Positions 11,560-24,397 of a DNA stretch of 64,000 nucleotides are shown here, one piece after another. Every line of letters starts with the position of its first letter. The stretch's first letter is position 1. The stretch lies in contig NC_092312.1 of assembly GCF_036785885.1 (NCBI RefSeq), positions 22,772,001-22,836,000 on the forward strand, given 5' to 3'. Origin of the DNA: Coffea arabica. Lineage: Eukaryota > Streptophyta > Magnoliopsida > Gentianales > Rubiaceae. The notes beneath the pieces were generated by a model. That model did no database searches and was not told where the DNA came from. It saw nothing but the letters and a program-made list of their open reading frames with translations. Made by a program: the position numbers and the translations under genes.

Positions 11560-12213
11560 TTTTGTCAACTTTACAGAGACGTATAACACAATGGTCATAT
11601 ATATGTTGCTACAAAAGAAAACTAATAAGCTTATCAAAACAAATAGTCATAATATTTGATACAGAAATAGAAACTTAATTTAATTGAACTAGTAAGAATA
11701 AGTCTAAGAAGGGTACTCCAAAGTAAGTTGTCAAACTCACCTTGAAGATGATGAATGATTGCATGGTTAGCAACCAACACGCTCACTTATGATCTACTCT
11801 TAAATATTTGTGTGGCTCATGCTTATTTTATTAAGGAGGAAAATAAATTAAGAAAGTACTTACTTCTACCATCTTATATTTCTATATCAAGATTTTTCTT
11901 TTTATTATCAAAGCCTAAAACTTTTGGGCAAAAACTAATAAACAATATTTCCAACAACTATTTCATACTGTGTATTTTAAAATAAAGAATATTCCAAATC
12001 AAAGATAAAGAATGTAGGACCACAGTACAAAGAATTAGCACCAAACTGACCAAGGGGTAATTGATAGATGATGTTTGTACAATAATGTTTTGTTGATTTA
12101 TCTTGGCTGTTGGATATTTTATTTATATTTTATTTATGGTTAGTCTTATTGTTGATTCGAAATTCAAATTTTGGCACGACTACCTTGCTTTCTAAAACAT
12201 CATCCTTATGTAG

Positions 12214-12370
12214 GTGTGTTTGGATTGCAAGACTTTCTTATAAAAATCTCAAATTTTGTTTTGCTTGCATCATACACACAATTTCCAACCATTTTTTTAT
12301 CTCACATACATCATATCACAAAAAGTGCTACAGTAATTATTTCAAATAACCTCCTATCCAAACAAACCCT
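12214..12370. mobile_element. MITE, TGTTTGGAT-type family (copy 2)
   Basis: It starts GTGTTTGGATTGCAAG and ends CTCCTATCCAAACAAAC, with the family core CTCACATACATCATATCAC followed by AAAAAGTGCTACAGTAATTA. It lies in the part of copy A that is absent from copy B. Confidence 0.7.
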
Positions 12371-13044
12371 CTACTATCTAGGTGACCCCTCTCTTTACTT
12401 TCATTGAGGGCTCTCAATAGGTAGGAACCTCTAACTCTTTGCCATCTCGTAGTAGCTAACAGCAGACAGAAGCCTAGTAGTAATAAGGAGTCAGTAGTTA
12501 GCAGTCTAACAATATAAACAATATTTAAATATGTATTTGATCACTTTTAGGTATCAAAAATATCGCCATGTTGATGTTGCTCAATTTTTTTGTTCAATTG
12601 AACATATTGAAATGACTTTTTAGTTACTTATTTCTCAAGTACACATTTCAAACAATTGTTGGCCACTAAACTTATTTTCATCAAAGTGTACTCATCATAA
12701 AATATTTGTATAAAGCAAAATATGATCGTACAAAATTATTCTACTCAAAAAATTGATCAAGGAGCTACTTTAATTGGCAAAAATATTAAGTTGAACATAG
12801 TACTACAATGATATTTTTTTTCAAAATGTGCTTAACACATATACCAATGTTAACTTTCTAAAATTAACTTGTTTAAAAATATTAAAAATATTCTCCATGA
12901 AAATTGTGGATTACATACAATCTATGTGTTATTTCATCTTTTTCAGAAACTCCATTGTGGCAAGAAAATTTATAATAGTTAGTAGTTCTAGTTACTTGGA
13001 AGCTCGTTTTAATTAAAATTAAAGAACATATGAAGAAAGACTTC

Positions 13045-14530
13045 AAAAAGGACAAAGGTAAACCTTCCAGAGATTGTCTTTGACTTTGTAGCATTCAGCA
13101 TCTATGAATTCTAACCATAAACCATGTATCAATTGCTAAAAAACAAACACCAAAGTTAAGTAGAAATGTTAAACATATATTTGTTATAAGTAATTAGTGT
13201 ATTAAAGATGTGATTATCTATTATATCAATTTGTCACTCAGCATTCTTTCATTTTATTCTATCATAAGTTAAAGCGATAGCTCCAGTAGTTTAATTTCCG
13301 TCTCTTACTCTTACTTTGGTTACTGTTACATTTCATTATCTTTTCATTATCACATCTCTTAATCTTATTCTTATTGGCACATTTTTTTTTCTTAATTTTC
13401 TTAATTGACATGAGCAATTTATTTATGTTCTCTTCTACATGTTCCCCTTGATTTGTGAGTGAAGATCCCACATTCTTCTCCAAGTTCAAAGTTTGAGACT
13501 ATTGATTGAATTTTCTTGGAAGAAAACTTCAAAGCAATTAGATCATCAAACTTATATTCCAGTAGATAATTGTTTTGGTAGATGATCAGTTTGTATTTTT
13601 TTAGTTCTTTTTCTGGCACTTGACTTTACTTGTGGTTATCTTTCCCCCCCCCCCCCCAACAAATAATAAATACTTGGTTATCAACTTGAAAACCCCCTAT
13701 TTGCCAATAGAAATATTGGCCTACTTCCACACCGAATACATCATAGTGTTTGCTAATGTGCTTTTTCTTCTTTATTGTTTTCTCTTATTCTTTGTCTTGT
13801 TCATCTTCTTTCTTTGTATTTAATACTAATAAATTATTCATAAGATTTTCAATCATTTTTTCGAAACCAATTTCGATTGCTTAATCATGTTAATTGGTCT
13901 TGAAAATTCTCACTAGATGTTAGAGGCGTGCCTTGCATGGAAGAGTTAGATTAAGAAGTATTTAGAGAATGGGAAAAGGATGCTACTTTAGCAATTGGAC
14001 TATATGATCAGATCATGAACTGCATAAGAAATAATGTTCTTTGTAAAAAATAAATTGAGATGTCATATGGTCCTAATTGGCGATATTCCTTGCATGGAAT
14101 AATTAGATTCAAAAGCATAGAATGGGAAAAGATGCTATTTTGATAGTAAAACTACACGATCAGGTCTTGAACCGCATACACGAGGAGATTCTTTGTAGAG
14201 ACGAAACTGAGATGTCTCTACTTTGTAAGAAAAGGGCCCTAATGGCAATTAGAACTGAAATTAATGATGGTATTGAAATTAGGATTAGAAGGTGATCATC
14301 CATTGGAAGAATCAGATTTTTGACAAAATTTTGTGTAACCAATCAAGAAAGATTTCTATAGAGTAGATTCGTTAAGTGATATAGAACGTTGTTTTGATAA
14401 GGATGAGGATGATGATCCCGCCATTCGCAATTGGCAATATTTTGACTCTTGATTGACCATTTGGCATATCAAAATTATGTAATGATCTTATAAGATGTTG
14501 GTAGTGGTGGTGGTAAAAATGTTGATACAT
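13045..14530 (-). pseudogene. Dead DUF1639 gene, relic A
   Basis: The minus strand keeps the two-exon outline of the DUF1639 gene but is broken throughout. The N-terminal signature SLHNFDM is encoded near 14460-14480. The central MNLEKNVGSSLTNQGEHVEE stretch (frame starting 13489) parallels relic B. The LTLEEIAQDPFAMTGR and KKPKKR block found in B is lost here. A separate exon-2 relic starting at 13135 after TTTTTTAG reads QLIHGLWLEFIDAECYKVKD. A 157-bp internal tandem duplication (about 13931-14220) lies in the exon-1 region. Stops and frame changes occur along its length. Family membership follows from alignment to relic B, which is clearer, and to the intact gene at 3254-4447. Confidence 0.65.
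13931..14244. repeat. 157-bp imperfect tandem duplication inside relic A
   Basis: CCTTGCATGGAA recurs at 13931 and 14088, followed by alignable sequence (GAATGGGAAAA, GATGCTA, GATCAG-TC-TGAAC-GCATA, TTCTTTGTA, GAGATGTC). Relic B has only one copy of this stretch. Confidence 0.75.
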
Positions 14531-15660
14531 TGAAAATTTAGAATAGAATTAGATAAAAGTTAGAAATTAAAAAAGAACAACAGAAGAAATCAATATTTGC
14601 CTGCATACATATTAGTGTATATACAAGAGATTTATAGTTACCAAATTTATATTTTGAAATTTTCTGAATCAAATACTCAGTGTATATATAATTTTCAAAC
14701 AACAAAGTACATTCACAAATTAGTAATAAAAGTATGTAATACAAACAAAACTTAATAAAAAAATACACATCTTCATTTAGTTTAATATGCTGTGCATGTT
14801 CGTATATTGTATTATATATTTTAAAGATCAAATAGAAACACTAACAAAGGTACAAAATACAAAATTACATACTCAAGCAAATATGCAAGGGATTTTTGTT
14901 TCATAATTTTCTAATCAACAAGTTATAGTGGTATAGACAATCAAATATACATACGTGATATAGACAAATATATGAATATCAATTGAAAAAAATTAAACAT
15001 TACCAATATAAAAATAAATTTAGACTGTTGTGTTGCTAACTGGAGATACTAGGTTCTCTTTCTTTGATTCCTAAAAATGTTCCAAAGTAACTTGTAACAT
15101 ATAAAATATATTAATTTCAAAAAATGTGAAATAAGATTCATAAATTATGAATAAATAAAGCTTTCTTTATCTTTTTATTGCTTTTCATGTTAGTTTATTT
15201 TATGTGAAGTGATCAAAACATCTTTATTATCTTTAATTTAAGTGAAAAATACAAATGTCATACTAAAGCTTTAATGCTCATGAGTAACAAGATTGAAGAG
15301 AAGGAAATGCATAAGAAAGAAAGAAATTGAAAAATAATTAAAAGAATATCAAAGCTTGTATTGATTGAAAGGCATAAATTTATGTGTATGTGTAAAAGAG
15401 AAAGAAAAACCATGCATGTGTTGTTGTAAACAACAATATGTAGAATATATAATGAAAAAAAAAGCAAATAAAATATAATTTTTAAGGATGAAAAATCATG
15501 AAAGCTTGCTATATTAAGATGCATAGTTATGATGTTGTTATGCATGTGTGTAAGAGAGAGAGCCAGAATGAGAAAGCATGAGTGATTGTATTTGTGATTT
15601 TTCATATTTACCCAAATATTTGAACATCAATTCAAAGAACCCTAAAAACAAAAAGAACAT

Positions 15661-15725
15661 TTAAAGAATAAGAACTATGGAATAATCAAACTTTTAAAGA
15701 ATAAGAACTATGGAATAATCAAACT
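15661..15725. repeat. 33-bp tandem duplication
   Basis: The unit starting TTAAAGAATAAGAACTATGG repeats at 15661 and 15694. It lies at the place in copy A that corresponds to the 37-bp triplication in copy B. Confidence 0.95.
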
Positions 15726-16900
15726 AAAGGTGTGAGTCTTTTAGAACCCATAAAAGAGTGATTATAAAGAGAAGTAAGTCAAAAAAATAAAAAATAAAAT
15801 AGGGTGGTTGGAGATAAATAGTTACGCATCTTACATTTTTTTCGCATCAAGTAATTGCTGAAATTTGATTTGATCATCTTACATATTTTCTAACATATAT
15901 AAGGATAAAGTTAAATATGTGTTAGAAAGAATGATGCATTCCGATGTATTTATATTAAGAGAATCCATCATTAAAAGTTAAAGAAACCATGTGCTTTGTT
16001 AAGTCACCATTTTTGCCTCATCTGAATTTCCTATATACCATCTTCATTTACATTACAAAATTATCCATCCTAAATGATTTATGTATTTAATACTAGTTTA
16101 GATTATTTCTAAACTTGCCAACAACAACAAAACAAATGAACACACACACAAACATGTATGTATATATATATGTGTGTGTATAGGTGTATTTGTATATATA
16201 TATATATAGGTGAAATACTTGCATTGAGTATATTTATATAAGACTTTTTTTAGTGTATAGGAAATATTACCTAATCACTCTTCATAATTTTGTATGATAT
16301 TTTATTTATTTTTCAAACCTGTAAGTCGTTAATTTTAGTCACTTGTCTTTTTGTATCTATCTACTCTTAATCCACATAATAGTTTTAATAAAAATTTCTT
16401 AGCTAATGATATTTGTCCAAATCATTTACACGTATAATAGATATAAGAACTATGTGATTGTGCTTAGAATGCACTAAGAGAAGAGTTAATAAAACCTTAT
16501 TATGTTTAAATTTACAGTATAATCTAACAATACTCTTTGATCAACAATATGTATAAACATCTATATCCATGTAAATTTGTAAGTCATAAACTTAATATTA
16601 CTTGTGGTTTTGAAATTTAAAAAGTTGAATGCAATCTTATAATGATATACATAAATTATCATAAACTTCATGCTTAAAAACTAAAAAGTATAATTTTAAT
16701 TGTGTAATAGATAAAATTGACCATATACCAATGTTTAAAATTAATAATGTTTTTATAACTATTGAAAATTGCCTAAAACATTGTCAAAAAATTTTAGAGA
16801 CTTCTATAGAAATTTAAATGCATTATACATAGACATTTGTTTCAATATTTGTTTTATATATTTCCCATGTGTCGGTAGATTAAACATGTCTTGATAGTTA

Positions 16901-17851
16901 ATTTTTGTTAAATTTTAGCATTATAATGAAAATGAAACCTTGAGTGAACTTAAGTTTCCTAACATTTGAAAAAGTTTTAGAGTCATGTTAGTATATAACC
17001 TGTTAACATTCCGATTTCTATAATATAAGTAGGCACATCGTAATTTGATAGTACTTTTAAAAAAACTAATAGTGATTGTTTTCATCAAATGAAAAGAAAG
17101 GAAAAATATATATAAAGCCTCTAATCACTCTTCCATGCAAAGTAGAACGACCTAGATAAACCCTTCCAATTTGAATGTCAATAACTTAGGTAACTTAAAA
17201 ATGAAAGAAGTGCAACAAAGTAATGCTTGCATTTCATACAAATTAGTAAAGTAGTAATATTAGTATTGTCTCTCCTGACTAGCAATTGATGATCATCCTT
17301 CCATATATCCAAAACATCCTAATCTTCAACTATTATTCTCCTATTATATCCTTCTAATTGACCTATTATATAATTGGACCTTTATTAACACATGTGATGC
17401 ATAATATAGATACTTCCTACCAAATACACTAGTGATAAAAATATATGTATTTTTGCAACAGAAGTAATCTCACATTTTGACTTATGTTCAATTGCTTTCT
17501 TGCTTGGACAAATTAACACAACTAAAGCTTATCTTAGTTGAAAATCTATTGTAAGATTCTTGATCTTAACTCATTTTAGAGACCATAGAATAGGAAATAA
17601 AGTTAAGCAACATTAAGTACTATCATATGAAAACTTAAACTCATTAATCAAAATTTTACTAAACTTAACATAATTTGTCAACAAACTGAATTGATTCAAA
17701 GAATAATTGCTAACATGCATATTAGTTATCTTTTTTCTCGGTGTCTTCCACTCAATGTTGAGTAGAATTCACGGTAGTACCTAGACTCTAACCTAGTATT
17801 TCAAAGAAGAATAGCATAATCATTAAACAATGGTAGGAAAATAATTAGTAT
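16901..17851. other. Spacer left of the retrogene
   Basis: AT-rich sequence between segmental copy A and the retrogene; nothing recognised. Confidence 0.55.
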
Positions 17852-18848
17852 GGTGTATTTTGACCGGTAATCACAACTCACGAGAAGAGGAATGACTATC
17901 GCTAGGGTTTTATTTCTCGAAGGCAGGAGCAAACAACGGCAATGGCGAAGGCTATGATTGGAGAGTGTTTGAAGTGGATTCCTGCGTTGGAGTGTTTAAT
18001 TGAACAAATTGATAATTTCGTCCCCCGATTTCAAGTGTACGAACTGCCCTCCAACATGTATCAGAGTAAACAGATAATGATGGAAGGTCTTCGTGTCTTG
18101 CGTTCTGCTGCTAAGGACCTGTTAAACAAATTCACTATAATGCTTTCTCAAATGGAAGGCAAACGGAAGATGGATGCAATCGCTGTTCGAGTGCAGTCAG
18201 CTACGAATATGAGGAATCAAGTCCAGCAACTTCTGTCTGAAATTGATGAATTACTTGAAGAATTCAACTAAAAGGCAGTTCTTCTCGATGGCAATGATGC
18301 CGTGCTGAAATCATTGAATTCAGATCTGTCGGACTTGATATAGAGGTTGAACCCTAAGTATCGGCTAATCACAGTGCTTAGTGACCAAATCCGGGAATTG
18401 GGCGGATCTCACATCATGTTTGTGGATCCTTCGCCTGCTATCATTTCGTATGTCCAACCTCCTGTTGTGGCCACTGTCGAGTCCACAGCACCCCTGCTGG
18501 GGAGACGGTTGCTGAGACCGAGATAGTTGCTAAGATGGCTGCCCTGTTGAAATTCACTGGTACAAAATGCACGAAGTCTTGTGAATTTATTTCAAGGCCA
18601 AGGAGCCGCTAATCCATGAGTTGCAGAGTCCGGTGTTAAAATTGGAGTAGTATAAATTTTGGTCGTGTTCTGTATTTGATACTGTTCAAACTTCAAACTA
18701 AGCGATGTTTACTTTTGTTTCCTTTTTTAGTTTATGATTGATTGATGGGACATGGTACTTTGCATTGGTCAGGATCTTGGATGTTGAACACTAATAGTAT
18801 TATTTCATGGCATTTTCGTCAATGCAAAAAAAAAAGGTGTATATTGAC
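17852..18848. repeat. Target-site duplications bounding the retrogene
   Basis: 13-bp direct repeats at 17852-17864 and 18836-18848 differ at one base. Confidence 0.8.
17865..18835 (+). pseudogene. Processed retrogene (mRNA-derived) of unknown parent, decayed
   Basis: The hallmarks of LINE-mediated retroposition are all visible. There are flanking 13-bp direct repeats with one mismatch (GGTGTATTTTGAC at 17852-17864; GGTGTATATTGAC at 18836-18848), a terminal A10 run at 18826-18835, no intron, and a cDNA-like order of 5' UTR, frame and 3' UTR. An ATG at 17942 opens MAKAMIGECLKWIPALECLI, 109 codons rich in amphipathic helix (MRNQVQQLLSEIDELLEEFN), then TAA at 18269-18271. The same frame continues with coding-like sequence (AVLLDGNDAVLKSLNSDLSD, then RLNPKYRLITVLSDQIRELG). 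It crosses a second stop and needs one frame change near 18500 to reach ETVAETEIVAKMAALLKFTG. The parent was thus a protein of at least about 220 residues, which I do not recognise. The 109-codon frame could still be translated if transcribed. Confidence 0.8.
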
Positions 18849-19869
18849 ATATAAATATAGCAAATGGATAGAATATAACTAGAACAAATAGATTAAATAT
18901 TTTACATGATGTTCAGAAATTCCAAGAGTTTCTAAATAATAAAAATTGTGATTTGAAAAATGAAAAAGAAAAGAATTTTAAGATTAGATGTTTCTTCACT
19001 CTATGATTTTCACCCCATACAAGGACATAAGAAACATTTAAGGAGGAAAATGATACCATATTAGATGACAAATTTTAATGCAATTTTACAAAGATTGGCT
19101 ATAAATAACCATTTCTTCTATCAAAAGTATCAAAAGTATTACACATAAATTTTTCTAAGATAAGTCCATCTTATATATTATAGACTAGATATTGGTTCAT
19201 ATAATAGATCTTGCATATAAAAATATGCTAAGAATTACTATTACAGAAATACATGATGTTGCTATTCTTTTATATACTAAAACAAAAAATTAACAAGATA
19301 GTAGAATAGAATCCATGTAAATATAATAGGAATCATAAAATATTGATAAATTATTTGAGTAAAAAAGAATAATTATAGTATTCAACCAGCAAACTCTTTA
19401 TTTTCAAAGCATGGAGAAATACTTGGGATTTTCAGAATTACTATGAATATAAACTTTTTGAAAATAAGTCAATGCACAAAAAAAATTTAAAGTTGAGAAA
19501 GAATAAATATATATTGGAATCTAAATAACTATTTAAATATTTTATAAATTCTTTTTAAGAATATATATTGTGAGTAATTAATAACAACATGTTAATAAAT
19601 ATTGCTAAATACTTCTTGAAATACTCTATTTGCAAGTATGACTCTAGGTTATTATTATTGTAATTATCTCTTTGCAAAGATAGTTTTGTAATTTAGTTTA
19701 ACTGAAAGAGTGCTAACAAAAAATTTATATGTTAAAGCTTAAAGGGATTAGAACATTCTACTCCAACATTAAAAAAAGACTATTTGAATATGACTTATCA
19801 AATAAGAAATTATTTGCAATATATAATATATATTTTACCAAATTGGTTGTGATCAAATAAATCAAATAA
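18849..19869. other. Spacer right of the retrogene
   Basis: AT-rich DNA up to segmental copy B; no gene or repeat pair recognised. Confidence 0.55.
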
Positions 19870-20714
19870 TGCGTGACAGTCAACTTTTTGCAATTTAAAA
19901 AAGTTGTATAATATAATACTCATATTTGTATTATTACACAACTAATGTGTTTATCAAAACAAATACTCATAATATTGGGATATCTAAAACAAAAGTAGGA
20001 ACTTAATATAATTGAATTAGTAAATAACAATCCTAGTTAAAATTTTCAAATTTCTGCATTGATCGTGCATATATTACTAAGGATGAAAAGAAATTAAGAA
20101 AAAAGTATTACTTCTAACATTTTATATGTTTATACCAAAATTTTTACATTTATTAAAACTTTTATATAAAAGCTCCATAGATAATATTTAGATATGTTGA
20201 TTACTTTTAGATCACATAAGCATCTCCATACTGATATAACTCAAGTCACTTGTCAATTAAACAATTTGCAATGACTTTTCAAGTTGTTTATTTCTAAAGT
20301 ATACGGTTTAAATCAATGTTCGCCACTAAATTCATTTTTTCCAAAGTTGTACTAATCATATAATACTTATATAAATTGCGATACAATCACATAAAATTAT
20401 TCTACCAAAAATAATGATTGAGTAGCTATTTTGATTGGCAAAGAAAGTAAGGTGAAACTAGTATTGGATTAACTTCTTAGAAATGTACTTAACACAAACA
20501 CCAATGACAATATTACTAAAATCAACTTGCTCGTCTGCAAATATTCTCCATAACAGATGCTAATCACATAAGATCCATGCATTATTTTGTCTTTTCAAAT
20601 ACTTCATTGAAGCAAACTGTGCAATAGTAACTAACACTTTGAGTCAACCTGCAATGATATTTTACATAATAAGATTATTTCAATTAAAATTTAATAATAT
20701 ACTAAAAAAGATAC

Positions 20715-21971
20715 AAAAAGGACGACGGTAAATCTTTTGAGCATTCTCTTTAACTTTGTAGCGATCAGCACTTATGGATTGTAACCATAAACCAAGTGTC
20801 AATTGCTGAAAAATAAATATCAAAATTAAAGATGAATGTTAGATGTGTATATTAGAAATAATACCCAATAATAGTAATAAAATGAGTGTATTAAACACAT
20901 GAGTATCCATTACATTTACTAGCCTCTGAGCATTTCTTCTCCGTTTCTTTGGCTTTTTAGTTGGTATCCTTCCTGTCATAGCAAAAGGATCCTGTGCAAT
21001 TTCTTCAAGAGTAAGTTGAAGCGAGAACTCGGGTAGCTTAATTTCTGACTCTTGCTCCTGCTCTGGTTCCTGCTCTTTACCTTTCTTTTTCTTCTGATTA
21101 TCACACCTCTTATTCGCATTTTTTTGCTTACTTTTTGCTACTTTTTTGAACTGTTTTTCTATGTTTTCTTCTACATGTTTACCATGATTTGCAAAAGAAG
21201 GTCCCACAGTTTTTTCCAAATTCAAAGTTTGAGGTTTTTGTGGATGAAAACTCCTAAGGTTGGCATTTACTTTTGGATCTTTTCTTGGTTCTCATTCTCA
21301 TTTTTTGTCATCTTTCCCTACTTGATTTTTTTTTTTTGTACTGCTTCCATAAGTCTTCAGTGGCTTTTCTTGTTTGTTGATTTGCTCCTTGCCTTTTATT
21401 TTATCTGATACCAATAAACTGTTCTTAAGACTTTCAATCATTTTCTCGGGACCAAACTGCTCTTCAAAATTCAAAATTCACACTAGATGTTTCTTGCACA
21501 AAAGAACTAGATTGGGAAATATTAAGAGGATAAGAATTGGAAAAAGATGTTACTTTAGTTGTAGAAGTAGGTGGCAAGATCTTAGACCGCATAGGAGATG
21601 AGGTTCTTTGTAAAAAAAAGTTTGAGATGTCGATGTCCTGACAAAGTAGAGGCAAAATTGCTGATGGTGCTGAAATTAGGATTAGCTAATGATGATCCAC
21701 TGAGAGAACTAAATATGGGTTTTGATAAATTTCCATGTAACCAATCAAGAATATAGGATTTATGTAAAGTTGATTGATGTGGAGTAGCATCACAAGTTGA
21801 TACAGAATGTTGTTTTGATAAGGATGAAGATGATGACCCTGATAAGTGGCGTCCACGAATGGCATTATTGGTAGTCTAATTCTTGCTTGTCCATTTGACA
21901 TCAGACGAAAGATCAAAATTATGTATTGATCGTTTAGATCTAGATGATGATGAAGGTGATGGTGATGACAT
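20715..21971 (-). pseudogene. Dead DUF1639 gene, relic B
   Basis: An ATG at 21971 opens MSSPSPSSSSRSKRSIHNFD then LSSDVKWTSKN, matching the HNFSLSHLKW motif near the start of the intact paralogue. It runs into TAG at 21878-21876; coding-like Ser-rich sequence then continues in the same frame with further stops. The C-terminal part (frame from 21225) keeps FSLQLTLEEIAQDPFAMTGR, then KKPKKRRRNAQRLVN, the family hallmark. A GT donor follows at 20913-20912, and an acceptor before 20805 leads to QLTLGLWLQSISADRYKVKE. A stop and an A-run interrupt the frame between the two halves (near 21300-21340). Splicing around the stops cannot be formally excluded, but several independent lesions make a pseudogene far more likely. 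Confidence 0.78.
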
Positions 21972-22601
21972 GTTGAAAACCTTGAACACAATTTAATAAA
22001 AGTTAAAAAGCTGAAAGAAAGGAATAACATATGAAATTAGTACTTGTGTACATATCAGTGCATAAAGTGTTACCAAATTTATAAGTTGGAATTGTCTAAA
22101 TCAAATGCTGAGTATATATAATTTAACATAACAAAGTAATTTAACAGACTAGTGATAAAACTATGTAGCATAAAGAAAACTTGACAAAATATATGCATTT
22201 TAAATTAATCTAATATGCTAAGTCACATGGATATGTACTAATATATGCATGTGTATATATTATATTTCAAGAAATATATATGCATGTGTATATATTATAT
22301 TTCAAGAAATATAGATGAAAAAAATTTACGTATTTTCAATTATTAATTTATGAAATCATGATTTTTCTTCTCGATCACTTACAAAAGGTTATATAGATCA
22401 AATTAAAACACCTAAAAAAACATTATAAAAACACACAATACTAAATTAAATACTCAAACAAACATGCAAAAGATTTTTCTTTCATAATTTTCTAATTAAC
22501 ATATCAAATTGATTTAAACAAAGAATGATTCAGTGCATGTGATATTGACAAGCATATGAATATAATTTGAAAATTTGTATATTACCAGTGATGAGAATAA
22601 A

Positions 22602-22804
22602 GGCCCCTTTAGCAAGTGAGTTTTTTGGGTGTTTGTCTAAAACTTTACTGTAACTTACTGTAGAAGTTTTTTTTTAAATTTTAATTGTGTTTTTTTTTTT
22701 AATATTTTGAAATGTATAGTTTAAAACTTTGAAAAGTTTTTTGAGGCTACTGTAACTAAAGTTTTTTAAAAACTTGGTAAAAAACTTGTCTTCCAAACAA
22801 GGCC
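22602..22804. mobile_element. MITE inserted in copy B only
   Basis: It starts GGCCCCTTTAGCAAGTGAG and ends as the reverse complement of GGCCTTGTTTGGAAGACAAG, with T-rich arms pairing inward. The matching spot in copy A (about 15015) reads AATAAATTTAGACTG with no insert, giving an empty-site comparison. The target duplication is too short or decayed to define. Confidence 0.7.
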
Positions 22805-23177
22805 TTAGATTGTCACTTTACTGGATAGAAATACTAAGTTGTCCTTCTTTGATCCTTAAAAATGTTCCAAAGTAACTTGTAGGACATATAAATTTCAAAG
22901 AAAAGTTTGAAATAAATTTCATAAATTATGAATAAATAAAGCTTTATTTATTCTTTTTCTTGTTTTTTTATTTTAGTTTATTTCATATAAAGTGATTAAA
23001 AGATCTTTTCCATCTTTTAATTTAACTGAAAAGAGAAAAATGCCATATAGTCATAAATAACAAAATTGAAGAGAGAGAGAGTGATGAAAAAAGAAAGAAA
23101 TAAAAGGCATGATTAACAAAGGTATGAAAACTTGTATCAATGGAGACGCATAAACTTTTGTGTGTATATATAAAAGA

Positions 23178-23200
23178 AAGAGAGAGAGAGAGAGAGAGAA
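23178..23200. repeat. (GA)n microsatellite
   Basis: GA dinucleotide run in the presumed upstream region of relic B. Confidence 0.9.
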
Positions 23201-23449
23201 AAGGTGTCTGTCTGCGTTGATAGAGTGTGTACGCATGTGTGACAAACAAAAAGATGAAGAATATATAGTGAAAAACAAAGAAAATTAAACAAAAAATAAC
23301 TTATAAAAATGAAATATCATGAAAGCTTTCTCTATTATGGGTATTGCATGATTTTGTATGTGTATGAAAGAGATAAAAAAAAAAAGAAGAGAGAGTGATT
23401 GTATGTCTGTTTTTCATATTTACCTAGATATTTGAATATCTTCAAAGAA

Positions 23450-23558
23450 CACTTGAAGCATAAAAGAGCGCTTAAAAGAACAAAAACACTTGAAGCATAA
23501 AAGAACGCTTAAAAGAACAAAAACACTTGAAGTATAAAAGAACGCTTAATAGAGCAAG
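23450..23558. repeat. 37-bp tandem repeat, three copies
   Basis: CACTTGAAGCATAAAAGAGC-type units start at 23450, 23487 and 23524 with a constant 37-bp period and a few substitutions. Confidence 0.93.
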
Positions 23559-24397
23559 AGCTGGAGAGTAATCAAATTGAAGGTTGTGAGTCTTTAAAAC
23601 CCAAGAATGAACAGATTATAAAGAGATGTGAGTAAAAAGAAGACAAAATAGGGTGGTTGGAGTTAAATGGTCATTTTACTCTCTTTCTAACACATGTAAG
23701 AGTAAAGTTCAATATGTGTTAAAAAGTCCGACTCACTTTGACGTGTTTATACTAAGAGGATACATTCTGGCGTGTTTATACCATGAGGATCCACCTCTAA
23801 AATCATGTGCTTTTTTAAACTACTATTTTGATCTTTTGAGTTCCTTATACCACTTTTTCTTTTCACGTTACAAATTCATCCATCCATCCTAGATGTTTGT
23901 ACTTAAAACTAGTTTGGATTGTTTCTAGACTGGCTAAAAACAACAAAAAAAGAGTCAATATGTATGTGTATTTGTGTATATATATATATGTCCGTATACA
24001 AGTAAAATACATGTGTTGGGTATATTCATAAATGACATATTACTTGATAACTTCTCACAATTTTACATGATTTTTTAATTTATTCTACAAAATTTTAATG
24101 TGTTAAATTTAATTAGTTTTCTTTCTATGTCTACCTAAATTTTAGTATAGACAATATTTTTATAAACAAATTCCAATGCAAGATTCCAATTTTGTTATAA
24201 AAATTTCTTAATAATGACATGATACATAAAATAGATATAAGAACTATGAGATCACGTCTAAAATGTAACATGAGAAAACCAAACAAAACTTTATTATATA
24301 TAAATTCCATTCAGTAATATTAGTTTATCAACAATAGTTATAAAAATCTATTACCAAAAGAATTTACAACTCATAAAAAAGTATATTACTTTGTTTT

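Larger units (their letters stand above)
11560..16900. repeat. Segmental duplication, copy A (about 5.3 kb)
   Basis: The order of alignable sequence matches copy B (about 19870-24890) in the same orientation. Shared landmarks include the TTATCAAAACAAAT block (A 11632, B 19953), GCCACTAAA (A 12662, B 20311), the DUF1639 relic, the AATGTTCCAAAGTAACTTGT block (A 15077, B 22861) and the AATTGACCAT block (A 16717, B 24502). Identity is moderate, so the duplication is old. Copy A carries an extra 0.5-0.6 kb near 11950-12500, which includes a MITE. Boundaries are approximate. Confidence 0.75.
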
